Positions 11,201 through 26,200 of a stretch of 64,000 bases of DNA are shown here, piece by piece. Source of the DNA: Nipponacmea schrenckii (Eukaryota > Mollusca > Gastropoda > Lottiidae). A program made the translations under genes and the position numbers. Within the stretch, counting starts at the first letter, position 1; each line of letters starts with the position of its first letter. The notes under the pieces are model-generated. The model was not told the origin of the DNA. It did not search any database and saw only the letters and a list, made by a program, of their open reading frames with translations. Location of the stretch: contig JAUJPP010000003.1 of NCBI GenBank assembly GCA_030562195.1, positions 23,591,398 to 23,655,397 of the forward strand, in the 5' to 3' direction.

Positions 11201-14200
11201 ATAAAAATATGAATGAACTCATTGCACTTTACCCACCAAAGTTTGTATGTTAACTAAATATCAAGGACATATATATCACATGTAATTTCACTACACTGAG
11301 ATTTACAATTCAAATATATAACCTCTGAACAAACATTACTCTCTCTCTTAAACCATGTGTTCAAGTGTACTGCATAAAACTTCATTAACGTACTCCAACG
11401 CCAATTTCAACAAATATTTCAGCTTTCAGAGGATATACATCAAAATATCTCAGGCTATTTACACATTCCTATCATGTCTAAAATATAACTTGTGTCAATT
11501 TTGATAAATGATTGAGTCTATTTGTAAATCACTGTGGTAATATCATCTCTTAATGATATCTATTACTGCCTAAAACAAAACTGAAATAAGTTGAGACTTG
11601 AAAGTTCTCTTATCCTTTTAATCATTTTCTTTTAAACCATGCTCATCATAAATAGCATGCATTATTGAGATTAAATTAACTGCAGAAGTTGCTGGTTGAA
11701 CAATTTAGAAGGGCAACCTACTCAAAATCAAATATAGAAGTTGAATAAAAATCGTTTTAATCTCATACATATTTATAGAAATCCTTAGAGTCCAAAGGGG
11801 AATAGATAAAAAAAGTTAAATTTCTTAAATATCTTGGAATTCTAGATTTCAATATAGTTTTTGAAACCTGGTTTGAGTTTATTGAATTATATAAATGTAT
11901 CCTTTAAGGATTACAACTTCACAAATGATCCTTGTCCAGACCTCTTACCCTAGATCTTTATCCGATTATCTGTACATTGACCAAGATTAGAACCCTACAC
12001 AACATTACTCAATACTATGTTACTCAATATCAACCTAGACCATTTCTCAAAGCTGATCTGTCTCAATTAAATAATGTGTTCACATGATTAATCATGAATG
12101 TGTCTGACTAGGTCCTAGTCAATTCTATTTCCTCTTGATGGATGTTTTAAACATCGTATTAATTCTTCACCTAATTAATTAGCTCTTAGTTAGAACTGTT
12201 TGATCAAAGTTAAACATGTTATAAAGTTAATTAGGCATTAAGAGTCTGTAATTTAATAATATTGTATATCTCATAAATCGCTAAGGTAATTCCAATACTT
12301 TATTTCTATAGTAAGAAAAGTTGGTACAAGAGGAAGAAGTGTGGAGGAACCTCTCAAATATGAAAATAAACTATTTTGAAAAGTGAACATTGGTTCAGTC
12401 TATTGATTGATTGTTTGATGGAGGAAGGCAGATCTCAGAGACTTAAATATATAAATGATTAAATTCGGTGAGAATTTCAACTACAAATCCATTTTAACCA
12501 ATATTTCCTACATAAAACTTTAAGGGCACATTATTATAATTCTACCTTTAATAAATACTATACTTTATAACTTAATTGACAGTAAATTTGGTGGAAACAA
12601 ACAGGTCTTAATTAACATTACAAGTAAAGATTTGCAACAAACAGGCAACTGTAAGTTGGTAACATAGGTGTGTATAGGTGATTTAAACAAACGTACCTAT
12701 ATCAATTAGACATATGTTCTAGTAACACTATCTACCAATATAGACAAGAATGTAGACTGTCTATTTCGGTTCATATAATAAAACTAATCAAAGAGAAAAT
12801 CTCACATTTTAAAGGAAATATTAGTTTGAAAAGGAAATTCATTCAGTAAATTTATCCTGTGTTTAAATGAACAATGACATCTTTGTATTATAAGTCTACG
12901 TGCAAGAAAGAATGTTATATGCAATACAATCAATTGTACTATAAACACCACTCACAAAAAGGAATTGTATATTTATTTTTTAACAACCATTACTTGTTAT
13001 CTTTCAAAGTTATGGTTTAACATTCTATTTTTTTTTTCACTTTTCTAGCGAAATCTAAACACATTTTTGCAATTTAAATATTGTGAATGTCATATTCTCA
13101 GAATAACTGCCAAGCCTTTTTATCAAATATATTATAGATGGAATTTATATGTTCGGGTTCTAACAAAGATCATCATTTCTGATTGTATATATATTGCAAG
13201 AAGCATGATAAATACAGAAAGATCCATTATGATATATCTGATTTATGATTACTATGATAATATAGCTTGCCTGACAAGGTAACATGTGCCCGCTGCAGTC
13301 TTTTTTATGTCTAAAAGAAATGAAATGAAATGAATGGAGTTTTACGTCCTACTTTTCTGCACCTTATGGGCTAACGAAGATGGTATGTCTAAAAGAAATA
13401 GACGGATGGGAACAAAGTTAAAATACATCAACATTTCCATCTAGGTGTATAAAAATGCATAAAAAATGGAATCCATCATAGCTCAGTGGCAGTGTCAGTC
13501 TCCTGAAAGAGGGTACAAGTAAGGGCAGATTTCAAGGTTGAGATGAAAATTTTTGAAAAATTTAATTCTTTCGGTTCACTCTCATGCATACTTTGAAGCA
13601 AAAACATAAAATTCATATTTTCAAAATTGAAATGCTTGAGATATGAAGTCATGCAGATCGTTTCCTGCTTAAGAATAAGTTTGTAGATTATAAAATAAGC
13701 TCAGTCCTTCTATGACAGTAAAATAAATACCATCAGTGAAGTTTTATCAATAATCTACCAAGTAGAATTTCTTTTAATCTCTTTATTCTACACTGGAATA
13801 GCAAATCAATAGATATTCAAATTCTTGGTGTTACAGTTTATCTCTACAAGTATTATCAAAGGCTATTCAATTTCCTGACGATAGAAAACAAACAGTTAGT
13901 AATATAAAGCCCTGCAATGCATTTTAGATCCATTGGCATGGCACGAACAGGTGTTTTGAAAGACTGGATAAGCTAATCTGGATATCCAAATTCTTACCTT
14001 ATTTTAGTTTCAAACTTACGTTTTCACTATAATCATGCACATATCATAACTTGAAGAAACTTAATAAATGAGAATGTATTGGATCTATTGAGTGAATTAA
14101 AAGCCAGAACGTGCTAGTTCTGGATGTTCTTATCTAAAACTAACAAGTTTCAGATATTCATGTCATGACTTTTTGTCATTATTTCGTCTTATAAAATAAC

Positions 14201-17200
14201 TAGTTACATTATCATTCAATCGTAAAATATAACTAGAAGCCTTTTTCTTCAAATATTAACTAAGATAAAAATCCATATTATAGGAAACTACATTATCTTA
14301 TTGGTTAATTAAAGTTTATTTAAAATCATTTTTATTCATTGACCAATCAAATGAAGAGATTATCAAAATCATTTTAAACGAAAATCACATTGCCATATGA
14401 AAATCAAAAACAACAAAAATTTGTCTTTATTTATCGATAGGCAGTTTTTTAAATGGATCTGCATTTCCTTGAATGGCATTTAGCAGTAGGAGAATATATA
14501 TCTAGAGACAATTATGTGGATAACAATTACTTTATCAAAATAACTTGTAACATTTCAACGAGGGTACTCCCATCTTTAACAAGCAATGATGAAGTAATCG
14601 TTATCCATATTATTGTGTCCAGTTAAATGATCTGCACTCATACTGTTGATCATCAACAAATTGAACACATGTTATATGATCAAACATGAACTTGGTTTAA
14701 CAATGACTAATATGATAACTGATGTTTACAACAATAAGCAATATCAATATTTAGCTTATAAAGAGCCCCTAAGACAATACTATGCATTAAAATAGTTAAA
14801 TACACAAACAATCAGGAAAACTGTACTCACCTAGTGATGAGAAACATTGCCACTACAATTACTATCTGTACACAATACACTAGTAATATATGGTAATAGA
14901 ATAACAACTCCACTGACAAGTTAAACACAGAAATTATACCACTTATTCACATAAATAGCCAAACTTGCCGTTATCATGAATAACAACATTGAGTATGACC
15001 TAATGTTCCAATGAACATATGTGATGGAAAATGTCAGACACTATAGAAGAGAATTGAACTAGAGTTGTAGTGAAAATATTGATTAGTTCTTCAAGCTATC
15101 TATTCTACTCTTGTATTGAAGACTTTCTTAATATTAACGCTTTCTCTCTGCCTTTCACTTACATCTTTCCTTCCTTTACATTTACTCTCTAGTGGCACAG
15201 TCAATAGTAGGCTCTGATCTGTTTACTTTATGTTTTTATCAGACATGATTGGCAAATACAGCAGTATTACACTGTGTCCTTTGAAGGAGTTATTTTTGAC
15301 CTTTGCAAGATATTCACAACTGTTGACATAACATTTACTTTAAGAGCTTTGCTAAATACTTTCTATTAGTTTTTGTGATACAAGACTAGCCAATATAGCA
15401 TGTTTCACACTCCTCTAATAAATCTTAAAACAATTAGAACTAAAACCCTATTTTTTCTTTAATAGCATCAATACAAATACTGCAGAAACATCTTAAGAAA
15501 GAAAAGACCTATTGATTGAGAAGACGATACATCAACGTTCTCAACATTTCTATCATTATGACATAAAAACTGTAACAAGATAAAACCAATGTCAGTTTTA
15601 AGACTGTTTTCTTCACACTTGATTCACTAAACTACTTCATCAGTCTCCATTGGAAACAATTTTTAAAAAACCAATTTGAAATCAGCAGATATTTAAACTG
15701 ACCAATGAGAAAAAGACATTGTCAAATAATTTGCATGTTGTTTGAGTCAGTATCATGATGACACTTGTTGTATTTCATCATCAGTTAAAAAATAATCAAC
15801 CTTAATTCAACTGTGATACTTCATGAAAATATTTCCATGCAAACTATACTAAACAACTTTTCAACCAAATAGCAGAAATCTACAATTCATTCGAATAAAC
15901 CATATATACTGCCCATATTTACAAATATTAACTTTTTGGAGGTCCAATATCAACAGTATTCAATAACATCTCATAAAACCTGATGTAATATGGGTATATG
16001 AAACTACTGATATTAAACTGATAATAATACAATAACAGACTGTAACTTATCTCAATATACAAAACAAGATTTACATAACAGAAAATATAGAGTTGAGTGT
16101 GAAAATTCCTCCAATAGTTTTAACAATTAAAACACTAGACTATATGAAGAGATGGTTGTTATTTTAAATACAGTTTATCAATAAATTAATAAATACTTAC
16201 CTATAAAGCCTTGTTTATTCGATTGACATCTACTGGTATCATTTGGTGTGCGACCAAACATAGCAGAATATATAGCAATTCTAGATGATCTTTTACACCA
16301 TAATCTCATCTCTTCTCCTTCACATACTGATTCACTGGTAAACTCATCTATAATAGAAAGTTTAACTTTGGCATTAACTTTTTCAATAAAATATATCTTT
16401 AATATTCTAGTTTGCAAGTCATGTTAAAAAATACTCAGTAAGCATTTTAAGAATATTTATATTTAGTAAGTAAACTATCAAGTAATTAATTGATCTGAAA
16501 TTCAGTTCAAACAAACACAATAATTTATTGTAGCCAAAAAAAAAACCTTTATGATTGTCTTGATAAGGAAGTTTATTTAAAAAGGTACAATTCCATGCTA
16601 AATCCATTAAAACAGACAATATAATCCAACAGAATTGCATCATTCTCACAGACTATCATTAGCACCTTCCTGACACAAAAATTAAACTCTGTTGCCATCG
16701 GCATTATTGCAGGAATTATATTTAAGGTTTATCCTTGACCATTCTAATATGTTCAACATGTATTCTGAAGAGAATATCTAATTTGTTTATTCAAAATATT
16801 CAGCATATTCCTGATAATGGTTCCCAGATCTTAAGGTCAGTCTTAAAGGGGAAAACTTCTTTAGACTTATCAATATCTTACAGCTACTTAAGATTTTAAA
16901 AAGGAGAGCCCAAGGGTCAAAATATCAGGATTTTGCAATGAGTTTATATTATAAACAATTTAAATGATTAACATATTGTAGAAATTAGTATTAATACAGA
17001 AAATCTTATTTATTTTCAAACTAAAATAACAGGAACTGTCATGAGGTCTGTTATCTTTGACTGGAAGGCAGATGTTTCACCATTCTGTCGGATGCATTTA
17101 TATTCATGAAACACTTCTTCAAATAGGATCACAAACAGAAATGAAACTGATTTTAGATATATAGTCAAAGAAAGAGAAAACTTAAGTGAAGATTTTGCAC

Positions 17201-20200
17201 CACCTTAATACTTCAGTTAAACGATTTATGTTGTAATCAATGTCACAAAGGCCCTTAGATTATTAGCAGCTCTTGGGATGATGTAAAAAGAAACCATGTG
17301 AGAACTAAGTGTTTAATGACATCACTTATTATGAGGCCCTTAAATGATACAAACATATTTTGCAATTAGTAATGTCATCAAGCAATTTTAGTGGAGTTGC
17401 GGGAACTACAGACATCTGATTGAAAATTGGAATGGTGCAAATTGATGCTATAAGTGTCCTTGATACACATTCAAAATTTAGAAAAACTCTTTACAATCCC
17501 TTTAAGAGTCAAACATCCACAAACTAGACAAAGTTAGAACAACCATGCTTAGCAAACCCATCAATGTTTGAAGCAACTAACAGCTAACAGATTGACCACA
17601 TAAACTATGTAAGATGATTTTCTAACCAACTGTTTCAACAGGTGAGAAATAGGTAAGAAGGGAGATTACTAATGTAAGAAAGTGGTGTCAACTAAGAAAT
17701 CTGTAAAGCATTACTACCATCAATAAGCTTGGTGAAATATTGCAATCATAGAGACCAAGCATGCTATTAGTAGTATAATACTACAGCAGTCTTAATGTGA
17801 ATGTATTATATCTAAAACACAATTGTCATGGCTCTTTAATGTGTGGTGCTGCATGGCTTGATAAGACAAACAATGAAAAATGAGCCAGAACCTGAAAGCT
17901 ACACTATGATAAATTCAACTTACACAGACTGGTTGACAATATTTCATGTCAACAAATATTGACTGATCAAACCTGGTTGGTTTTAAAACAGATGTTGACA
18001 GGGTTCAATCTATCATCAGTATTATTAAATAGAATATCAGCATTATCCTATTTTACTTGTGATATTTAAGAGAATTTCATCTAAAAAGATTATTTAATGG
18101 ATGTAGTCAGACACCCTGGAGGTTTTTCTACGTCAATATAGAATCAGACTCTATATATTATCTTGTACATTATCTAGTTACTACCTAGCAAAATTTTTCA
18201 ATAATCGACAAATGAAATATCAATCCTAATGTTGCTTCTTTCAGGCAGTGAAGAGGGCACATTTTTGATGATTTGGTGTACTTGGTTTTATGTACATAGA
18301 ATGCTTGAAGCTAATTTTTTTCAGAAGTTAATTTATGACATTTGACAGTTGGTACTTGAATCAGGGTTCCTATACTCATTATAAGTTTGTTCAAATGGTT
18401 GAGTAGGTTTAAATTTACCTTCAGGCAGGGAAAGTTTGTTGCCATGGCAAATGGTACCACTTATTTCAATCTGATTCCGTCCTCTATAGTGATCAATATT
18501 AGTTAAAATCAATAAGGTTTAATCTAAAAATAGACCCACTAATCCTTTGTTATCAATTAATTAATCCAGAGTGTTAGAGTGTTATTGGAGATATTCTCCT
18601 ATAGAAGCACTGGCCTAGGTCACAAGTATTAGTTTGCGATATCAGCAATTGCTGGAAGCGAACGTTAACTCGCCATTTACCTACCTACCTCACAAGTATT
18701 AGGTTGTTATAAGAGATACTTGGAGTATCATACTCCCTATAGAAGCACTGGCCTAGATCACAAGTAATCACAGGCTACTAGTCTAATAAGAAATTAAAGA
18801 GCATGGTTAGCTATTTCAGAGCTTGATTGGAGTCCTGAATATATGTCAAATTTTCAGAAGTACCAATAGGCTACTGCATGGAAATTGTATAATCCCTTCA
18901 AATATACCTCAAACTAGAAATTTGATTTACTTTATAAATATATAGCAGAGACTAAAGAAAAGACAGCTCATCATATTAACATTCTACTGGAGATAACACA
19001 AACACAGTTGGTGACAAGAGAGCTGCGAACACTATTACTGATTAACTTCCTATAATTATGAATATAAGAAACTTAGGGTTCAATACCAAAACTGAAATGA
19101 TATCTAAAGACCTCCTTAAAGCCATATTAGTATTATCAATATTATCTTTTTATAAATCAATTAAACTTTAAAATGTGGTTGTTAACAGTTTCAAACAGTA
19201 AGTTGTGTATTTCAAATGTATCAAGCATATATTTCCATCTCAGCCATCAGACTATGTCACATCGATAATTTTATTGATGTCAAGTATCCTAAAATATATA
19301 TTAAACTTCATTCTATATTTTAGTCCTTAAGATAATCTGTTTATTTTTAATGCAGTAAAAGCCTTTTCATGTTAGTCTGATGAAACTGGAGTTTCAATGT
19401 GTTACGAAGTCAGCTTTTACTGATGGCAACATGAAACTCATGTAACTTGATTAGATTTATGGCAAATATGACACTAAGAATATACTGGGTTAATACCCTT
19501 GATTTAAGATAGTGTAAGACAGTGTTACAAGTTAGTTTGTATATCAGTTTCTATCAATCAACTAAAATTCTTTATAATCTTGTCAAACATGACTGGTAGA
19601 TAAAGGAAAATCAACATCCCTGAATTAAACCTTTATTCATGACAACACAGTATAATATATTAGAATTGTAACAAGTTCCTAACATCATTGAATCAATTAG
19701 AGAGTATTTTTTACACCTCCCAGTAGCCATCAATCAACCAGTATTTTTTCTAATCAATTAACTCGTAAAATAATGTGAATATTCTGACCTTTTATACAGA
19801 GATAATAATGAAGATTAATTCTCAATAGTCTATTGATATTTAGTCCGAAACTATAGCTAGCTAACTTATAGAATAGGTGGAATAGAGACAATACTGAATA
19901 TTGGAACAGTAGAAAGCAGAATACAGCCAATACACAAAGTATAGAGAAACCATGATCAGATTAGTGGCCTGAAGAACAGATGGTTCGTCATCTTTCAATT
20001 TGAAAATAAAGAAACTTGCTGTGGAGCAAGGACCAATATTGCTGACTTTTCCTCAATACTAATCATGTGAGTGATAATACATTTCGGATTAATTGATTCT
20101 CTATACTTTACTTTTTATAATTCACATTTTTTTTCAAATACAAAAAAAAAATGGTCAGACTTTAAACATTGGCTCTTGGTAACAATCTGGGAAATGTCAA

Positions 20201-23200
20201 ATTTCAAGTACCTTCCCTGAACAGTTCTCTGTTTCTAAGTACATGAAATGTGTCTCCTTGTAGAGATAATGTTGCCAATCATCTCTGCCAATTTCTAATA
20301 TCAATTTTGACATTGTTCTTTATCTAAGCTATATTTGCAAAATAATCCATGAACAAACAAATATAAATTTGACAAGGTTGTAAATGTGGATTATTCAATC
20401 CAAATTGGATGTCACATGGGAAGTCCGAATGGTGCAAAAAATGACAATCCTTATGGTAGGTATCAAGGGTCAACATTCAGAGGTTTAAATTCAAATTCAA
20501 ACACAGTGGTGCTATGTTATCACCATTGAAGGTCTATTCTTCCTCCAAATAAATAGAATTTTTCAAAAGGCAAAAACATAGAAATAACATTTTGAAATTT
20601 CTCACAAAGAAAGTGGATAGAAACTAAATTTCTTGGGGGTGAGAGGGGCTTTTTCTTCTGGTGATTGCTCGGTGATTTTAAAAGCTGTAAGTATCTACAA
20701 CACTGAGGTTTTCCAAATGTCTGCAGGTCTCATTAGCCACAATGAGCCAACTATTTGTCAAGCTAATTTGATGACATAATGAGGTATAATGTAAAGAAGC
20801 CTGTAAGTTGAATGTCAGTTTTTGTCAATAGAATTATTTGAATAGGACCAGTATACTATAGATAATAATACTGTATTTTATAATGATATATCATCAACTT
20901 CCTATTGGTCTTTGATCCTTCTCTATACTTCTAGTTATCATTAGACAGAAAGGTCATTATTAAATTGTGTATCAAATTAAGGGAACTCTCTAACGATGAA
21001 AAACATCTACATCCACATTACTATATGGGGTTCATCACATTGTGTTTTGCTACCTTTGTGTTTAAGACCAGTTAAAAAATTAATTATGAATCCAAGTTTC
21101 AGTACAACAATATTGTTTCAAAATACAAGGCATTACCTCAACGGTGAACCATACAGCAACCTGATTATTTGACACCTTAGGGAGTCCACATTGATTTTCA
21201 TTTGTCATTTAAATGCTACATAAAATTATTCCTTATCATTAATGAAAGAGTGGAAAAATCTGAAGATATGAAGTCAACCTTTGTAAGAATTAAACCCTGA
21301 ACCTTCAGGCTACAGATACTATGTATAAGATAATGACTCGAGGTCAAGTGTTTACTGGGATATAGAAAAACCGCGAGAGAGAAGTCGAGCCGTGTAAAAA
21401 CCGAAGGTGGGGCCTGAGGGTTTTTGGCTCGACTTCGAGCTCAAGGTGACCGAGGTCATTATCGAACTTATAAACCGTCAAATTTTTCATTTCTTTTTTC
21501 TATTTTACATAATTACAATAAAAATAAACACTTAAAATGAAAAAGTACGTTGTGTTTCTTTATTGTACAAGTTAGACCTGACATATTTTATTAGAGGTTA
21601 AAGGTTTTTACAACAGAATAAAAGCCTGTCTTCAGCAAGTTTAACCCCAAATTTCCCTATGCATTATCAAAGCCGCTCCCGACTTTAAGCTTCTTGAGAG
21701 GTCATTCCGCGATAAGAATTACCCGTCAACATCAAAGAGATTTGCCGGCATAGGTTTATAAGTAAATGGACTTACTTGGTCTACATTGATAATGAACCTC
21801 TAAATATTTAGATGTATCAGGACAGGGGTCTTGTTGAAATGTTTCTGTTCCTGCTACCAAATGGCACTTGTTTAAATTTTCACATTTATCTAAAAGCACC
21901 TGAAAGTAGAAAGGGGAAAATCATTATTATATATTCTTTGTAAAGAAACCATGTAGCTATTCACAAAAACTCAATGTCAAGAATTATCTTAAACAAAATC
22001 CAGCAAATTGGAGCTGGCATAACATTACTACTTTTTAATCATAAAACATAGCTAGTTCCCCCCCCCCCTGACTTTACATTTTTGAATCATAATTTATATT
22101 CAAAAATTGGTTAATCAGAGGTCTAGACAATAAGACAGGAATTGTAATATGATGAGAAGCTCGTACTCAGACTAGTTATTTCTTGTTGATTTTCAATCAA
22201 ACTTCTTAAAGGTTTCAATCAAATTGTAAACATGTTTATCTGTGACAATCCTAGTTATCAGATAATATAGATATATGTGATCCCTGTAACAATCACCTTG
22301 GAACAAACATTGAACCACCAAACTCCTTGTGGGTTAGAAACCTATGATTGTAGACTTAATCAAATAATATAGAATCAATAAGACCAGTCATCCCAGGCTA
22401 TGTTACAGTAACTAAATACTTTAATCAATACTTATAGATGATATTTGTATATATGTATATATATAGTAATTTGCACTTAATTATGTCATCATTATTATGT
22501 ATATTAAGTGTAAACTTATATCATATGACTTCCTTTTTCAACATATCATTAATACAAGAAATGGACAGGAATAATATTCCATCAAACATCACTATGGGAT
22601 TTTGAGTCTAAAAAAAATTGAAAATGAGTTCCTTAAGCAAAAGTTTAAATACCCATTTTGTTTTTCTATAACACATCACCATAAATGTGTACGGGTCATG
22701 AAAAAAAATTGACTAATTCATGACTTCTCTCCATCATTAATTGCACAGAATGAAAGAGGGTACAGTAATTTTTCCTGAAGCAAGCTCACAATATATTGAA
22801 CCACTTCCATTTTGAAGTTTTTTACACTAGAGAATTGTTTGTTTTGAATCATTATTACTTCATAACATGTTATATATATATATATGGTACATACTATATT
22901 AACACAATGATCATATATCACACTTGGTGCAACAACTATATTTATATATAAGCATTAAAGAGTTATCTTACTTTATTTCATTATATAATACCATAGTTGT
23001 ATAAAGTCTGTTATACATAACAATACCCAATAATTGTAACAAAATTGACAAACCAAGATGCAGAGTGACATCAAGGGCTTTGGAAGGTGAGAATTTACCC
23101 TATGCTAGATCTTAATGTACATAGATTTAAAATTTATTGTAGTGTTTTATTCAATAATAAAACCTCATACATGTGAAGTATAACTAGTGGCCAAATAAAA

Positions 23201-26200
23201 TTATCTGACCTCAACTCCAAACTCTAACCAGAAATGATAACCCCTCCCTCATCATTATTATTGACCAAAGAATTAGATTTTGATCTCTTCTTTGTATGTT
23301 TCTCTATTTCAATCAATCAAAGTTCATTATCTCCAAGGGGAGGCAATTCTTATCATAGATAAATATTTTGTGGTCAAGTCTACCCCTCCTGAGTAGAATC
23401 ATGTTACTTTCATCTTTCCTTCAAAATGTTTGAAATGATGAAAGATATGTCTCTGTTCTTTTATCCCAAACATATTTATCAACTTTACTGAAATTTATAT
23501 ACTTTCATTACAGAAATATCTTAACCTAATTCCCAAACAGACGACACTCCATATTGCTGCCAAAACAGCCATTGCAGATTTCTAGCTATATTTCTTATGA
23601 TGAAATAATGAATGATAAAACAACATGTCATTTAACATTTTTTCTGCTATTAAATTTCTACTGTAGGAGAGAAAAATCATTCATTATGTAACAAGTCTTT
23701 ATCTGTCTCCTCTTTCAAACGCAAAGGACATCTTAAATATCATCTTCAATCTGAATGGTTGTTGATGTGAATCACCTGTCTATTTCTACAAGGTTAAGTT
23801 GGCAAATTCAATTCACTTGTGACTCTTCAAAGATAAATGCTTAAATATGCACAGTCTGCAGAACACAAGTCAAGTTGGCCAACAAAACTTGTTAAAGGTA
23901 CATTAGTTCTACATGAATATTTAACACTGTAACAACTGTGTTTTTACAACTTGTATCTTCCAGCCTGCCTTAAAAACACTGTGTGATTTGATATATTCTG
24001 CTAATTCAAGCCATAGTTTACTGTTCACAACCACCAACAATATCATTATAGTTCATAAAACCTCCTGAGTATTTCTGATTACTTCTGAGGCCGTGGGCAC
24101 AAAGAAATTTCTATCAAATGATCAATTTAGGGGAAGTTTCATTTACAAGAAATGGCACTGGAATCAAAGACCTGGCAACTGAATCTCTTTGACCTAATTG
24201 TTAAATAAAATCAATCATTTCATTACTAATGGATTATCAGAGAAAGAAATAAGACATACAGGAGACATCTTTAATATGACTATTATTAGTATCCAACTAT
24301 ATCGCCATGGAAACATATTCTTATAACTGAGCTAATTAAAGGACAATGTTAATTGGTTAAATCAGGAATATTTCAATCATTATCTGTGAGTAATTGAATC
24401 TAACAATGTATGCAACAAGAACATGGAGCTTGCTGTGAACTTTTCTAGTTGTTCATATACTGCTCTCTCTTCTAAGAACACAAATAACATTGATTCAATA
24501 TCAATATGCATATATTATAAGAATTGCTCACTATAATTCAATTGTACAATCCAATGTAATTGAATACAATGCAATTCAATACCATATCATTCAATTGTTA
24601 TAGTTAGAGATATTAACATTTTCATGTAGACAATTAATGTGATATGATATAACATTACTGTAATTAAAATATATACCAGTATATATATCAATTTACATTC
24701 AATCAATTAAAAAACCACCCCTATAGATAATAATATAATTAGATTTGCTGCTAATATATAAAACTTGTTGCTCAAAATTAACCTAGAAATATCCCATGTC
24801 AGAGACAATAGGTTTGCTTGAATTGGTTTTTGAATAATGTGCTACTTATACTAACCTACAAATATATTTTATTCAAATCAATTTGACCTGAAACCAGCTA
24901 CAAAAAAACATACACAGAAACACCAAAATCTATTATAGATAAATAGGCCATCGATTACTTGGAAATTGGAAAAAGCTACACAGTTTAACATTCTCTATTA
25001 AATCAGAAATGAACTTTCAATCATTGATCTTCAGAGACTGATAAAATAGATCATGATGTCATAACATTTGACTCATGGCATTATCAGACGTCAGTGACAG
25101 AATTCTGATGATTTCTCTATAGTTATTCTTCCTGATAATATACTGACACCTTCAGGCTTGTAGTAAATGACATTGTGGCGCTTTGAAAATAATTCATCAT
25201 TTAAACTGATGTGTCAGCTCATTTCTATATATAGTATAAAAGTAGGTTGCTTTTAAAAATTCCTCAGATAATCCATCATAAATAATTACTTTAAACTAGA
25301 TGTCTGTTCAAAGAATGTATTGCATTTTTCATGTGTATGCTATTTCATGTTTTAGATTTCATCACATCAAAATTCTAAACACATCAGAAAGATTTGCCAA
25401 ATGCAATTTTGAATTTCGAGGCCTACAAAAGCTTATATCAAAATTTGTTACGAATGTGTCAATTGAAAACATTATCTGCTGCTAAGCTAATTACTAAATA
25501 ATTAGTATGGACAGGATTCCACTGTTAAAGGTCTTTTAATGCTGTAAAAACTCCATCTATTTCAGTGTGTATATGAGAGTGGTTGATAATATCAATAAGT
25601 ATCATTTATAATACAATAAATACCATTATTTATAATACAATAAATACCATTATTTATAATATTAATAACAACCATTATTAATAATATTGATAGCTACCAT
25701 CATTTTAAAAAAAAAATAGCTATCATCTACCATCATTTATAATACAATAAATACCATCATTTATAATACAATAAATACCATCATTTATAAAAACAATATC
25801 TACTGTTTATAAATAATGTATAAGAAGGAGAAGTTATAATGGAGTTGGACATCAATAAATCTAATAACAATTCACTAATATATTAATAATTAATACCTTG
25901 GTTGGAATTTATACTAGTTCCGTTTCTTAGTTCACAGTCATAGTACTAGTCAATATGGTGCAGAAATTAATTTTATATTTCACTCAAGACATAGCTTCAC
26001 AGCAACTATTTTAGAGAATATATTGAGATTTGAAACAGATTATCATGCACATTGGTTAAATCTAAAAAATGTAGCTAATTGAATTAAAGCCAGACATTAT
26101 AGAGCTCAATACACCACTGAAAAATTAGTCTAATAGATTTCCTTAAGTGTTATTCAATGTATCATTGTTCAATAAATCTTGGAGATTCATTTTCTCCTTA

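Larger units (their letters stand above)
10847..16200 (-). other. EVA1C intron
   Basis: A 5.4-kb phase-1 intron dividing the second lectin domain. It contains a copy of the TGGAGTTTTACGTCC repeat (13317-13362), a degenerate tRNA-like stretch (about 13470-13560) and a fold-back element (14504-14623). No exon-like sequence seen. Confidence 0.8.
16348..21775 (-). other. EVA1C intron
   Basis: A 5.4-kb phase-1 intron between the two lectin domains. It contains the partner repeat at 17310-17507, a duplicated dispersed repeat at 18581-18768 and a CpG-rich hairpin element at 21329-21463. Nothing coding seen. Confidence 0.8.

Noticed and set aside
13477..13550. tRNA gene (perfect A-box tagctcagtgg).
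   Set aside because: No matching acceptor stem, anticodon arm or good B-box, so at most a SINE remnant.
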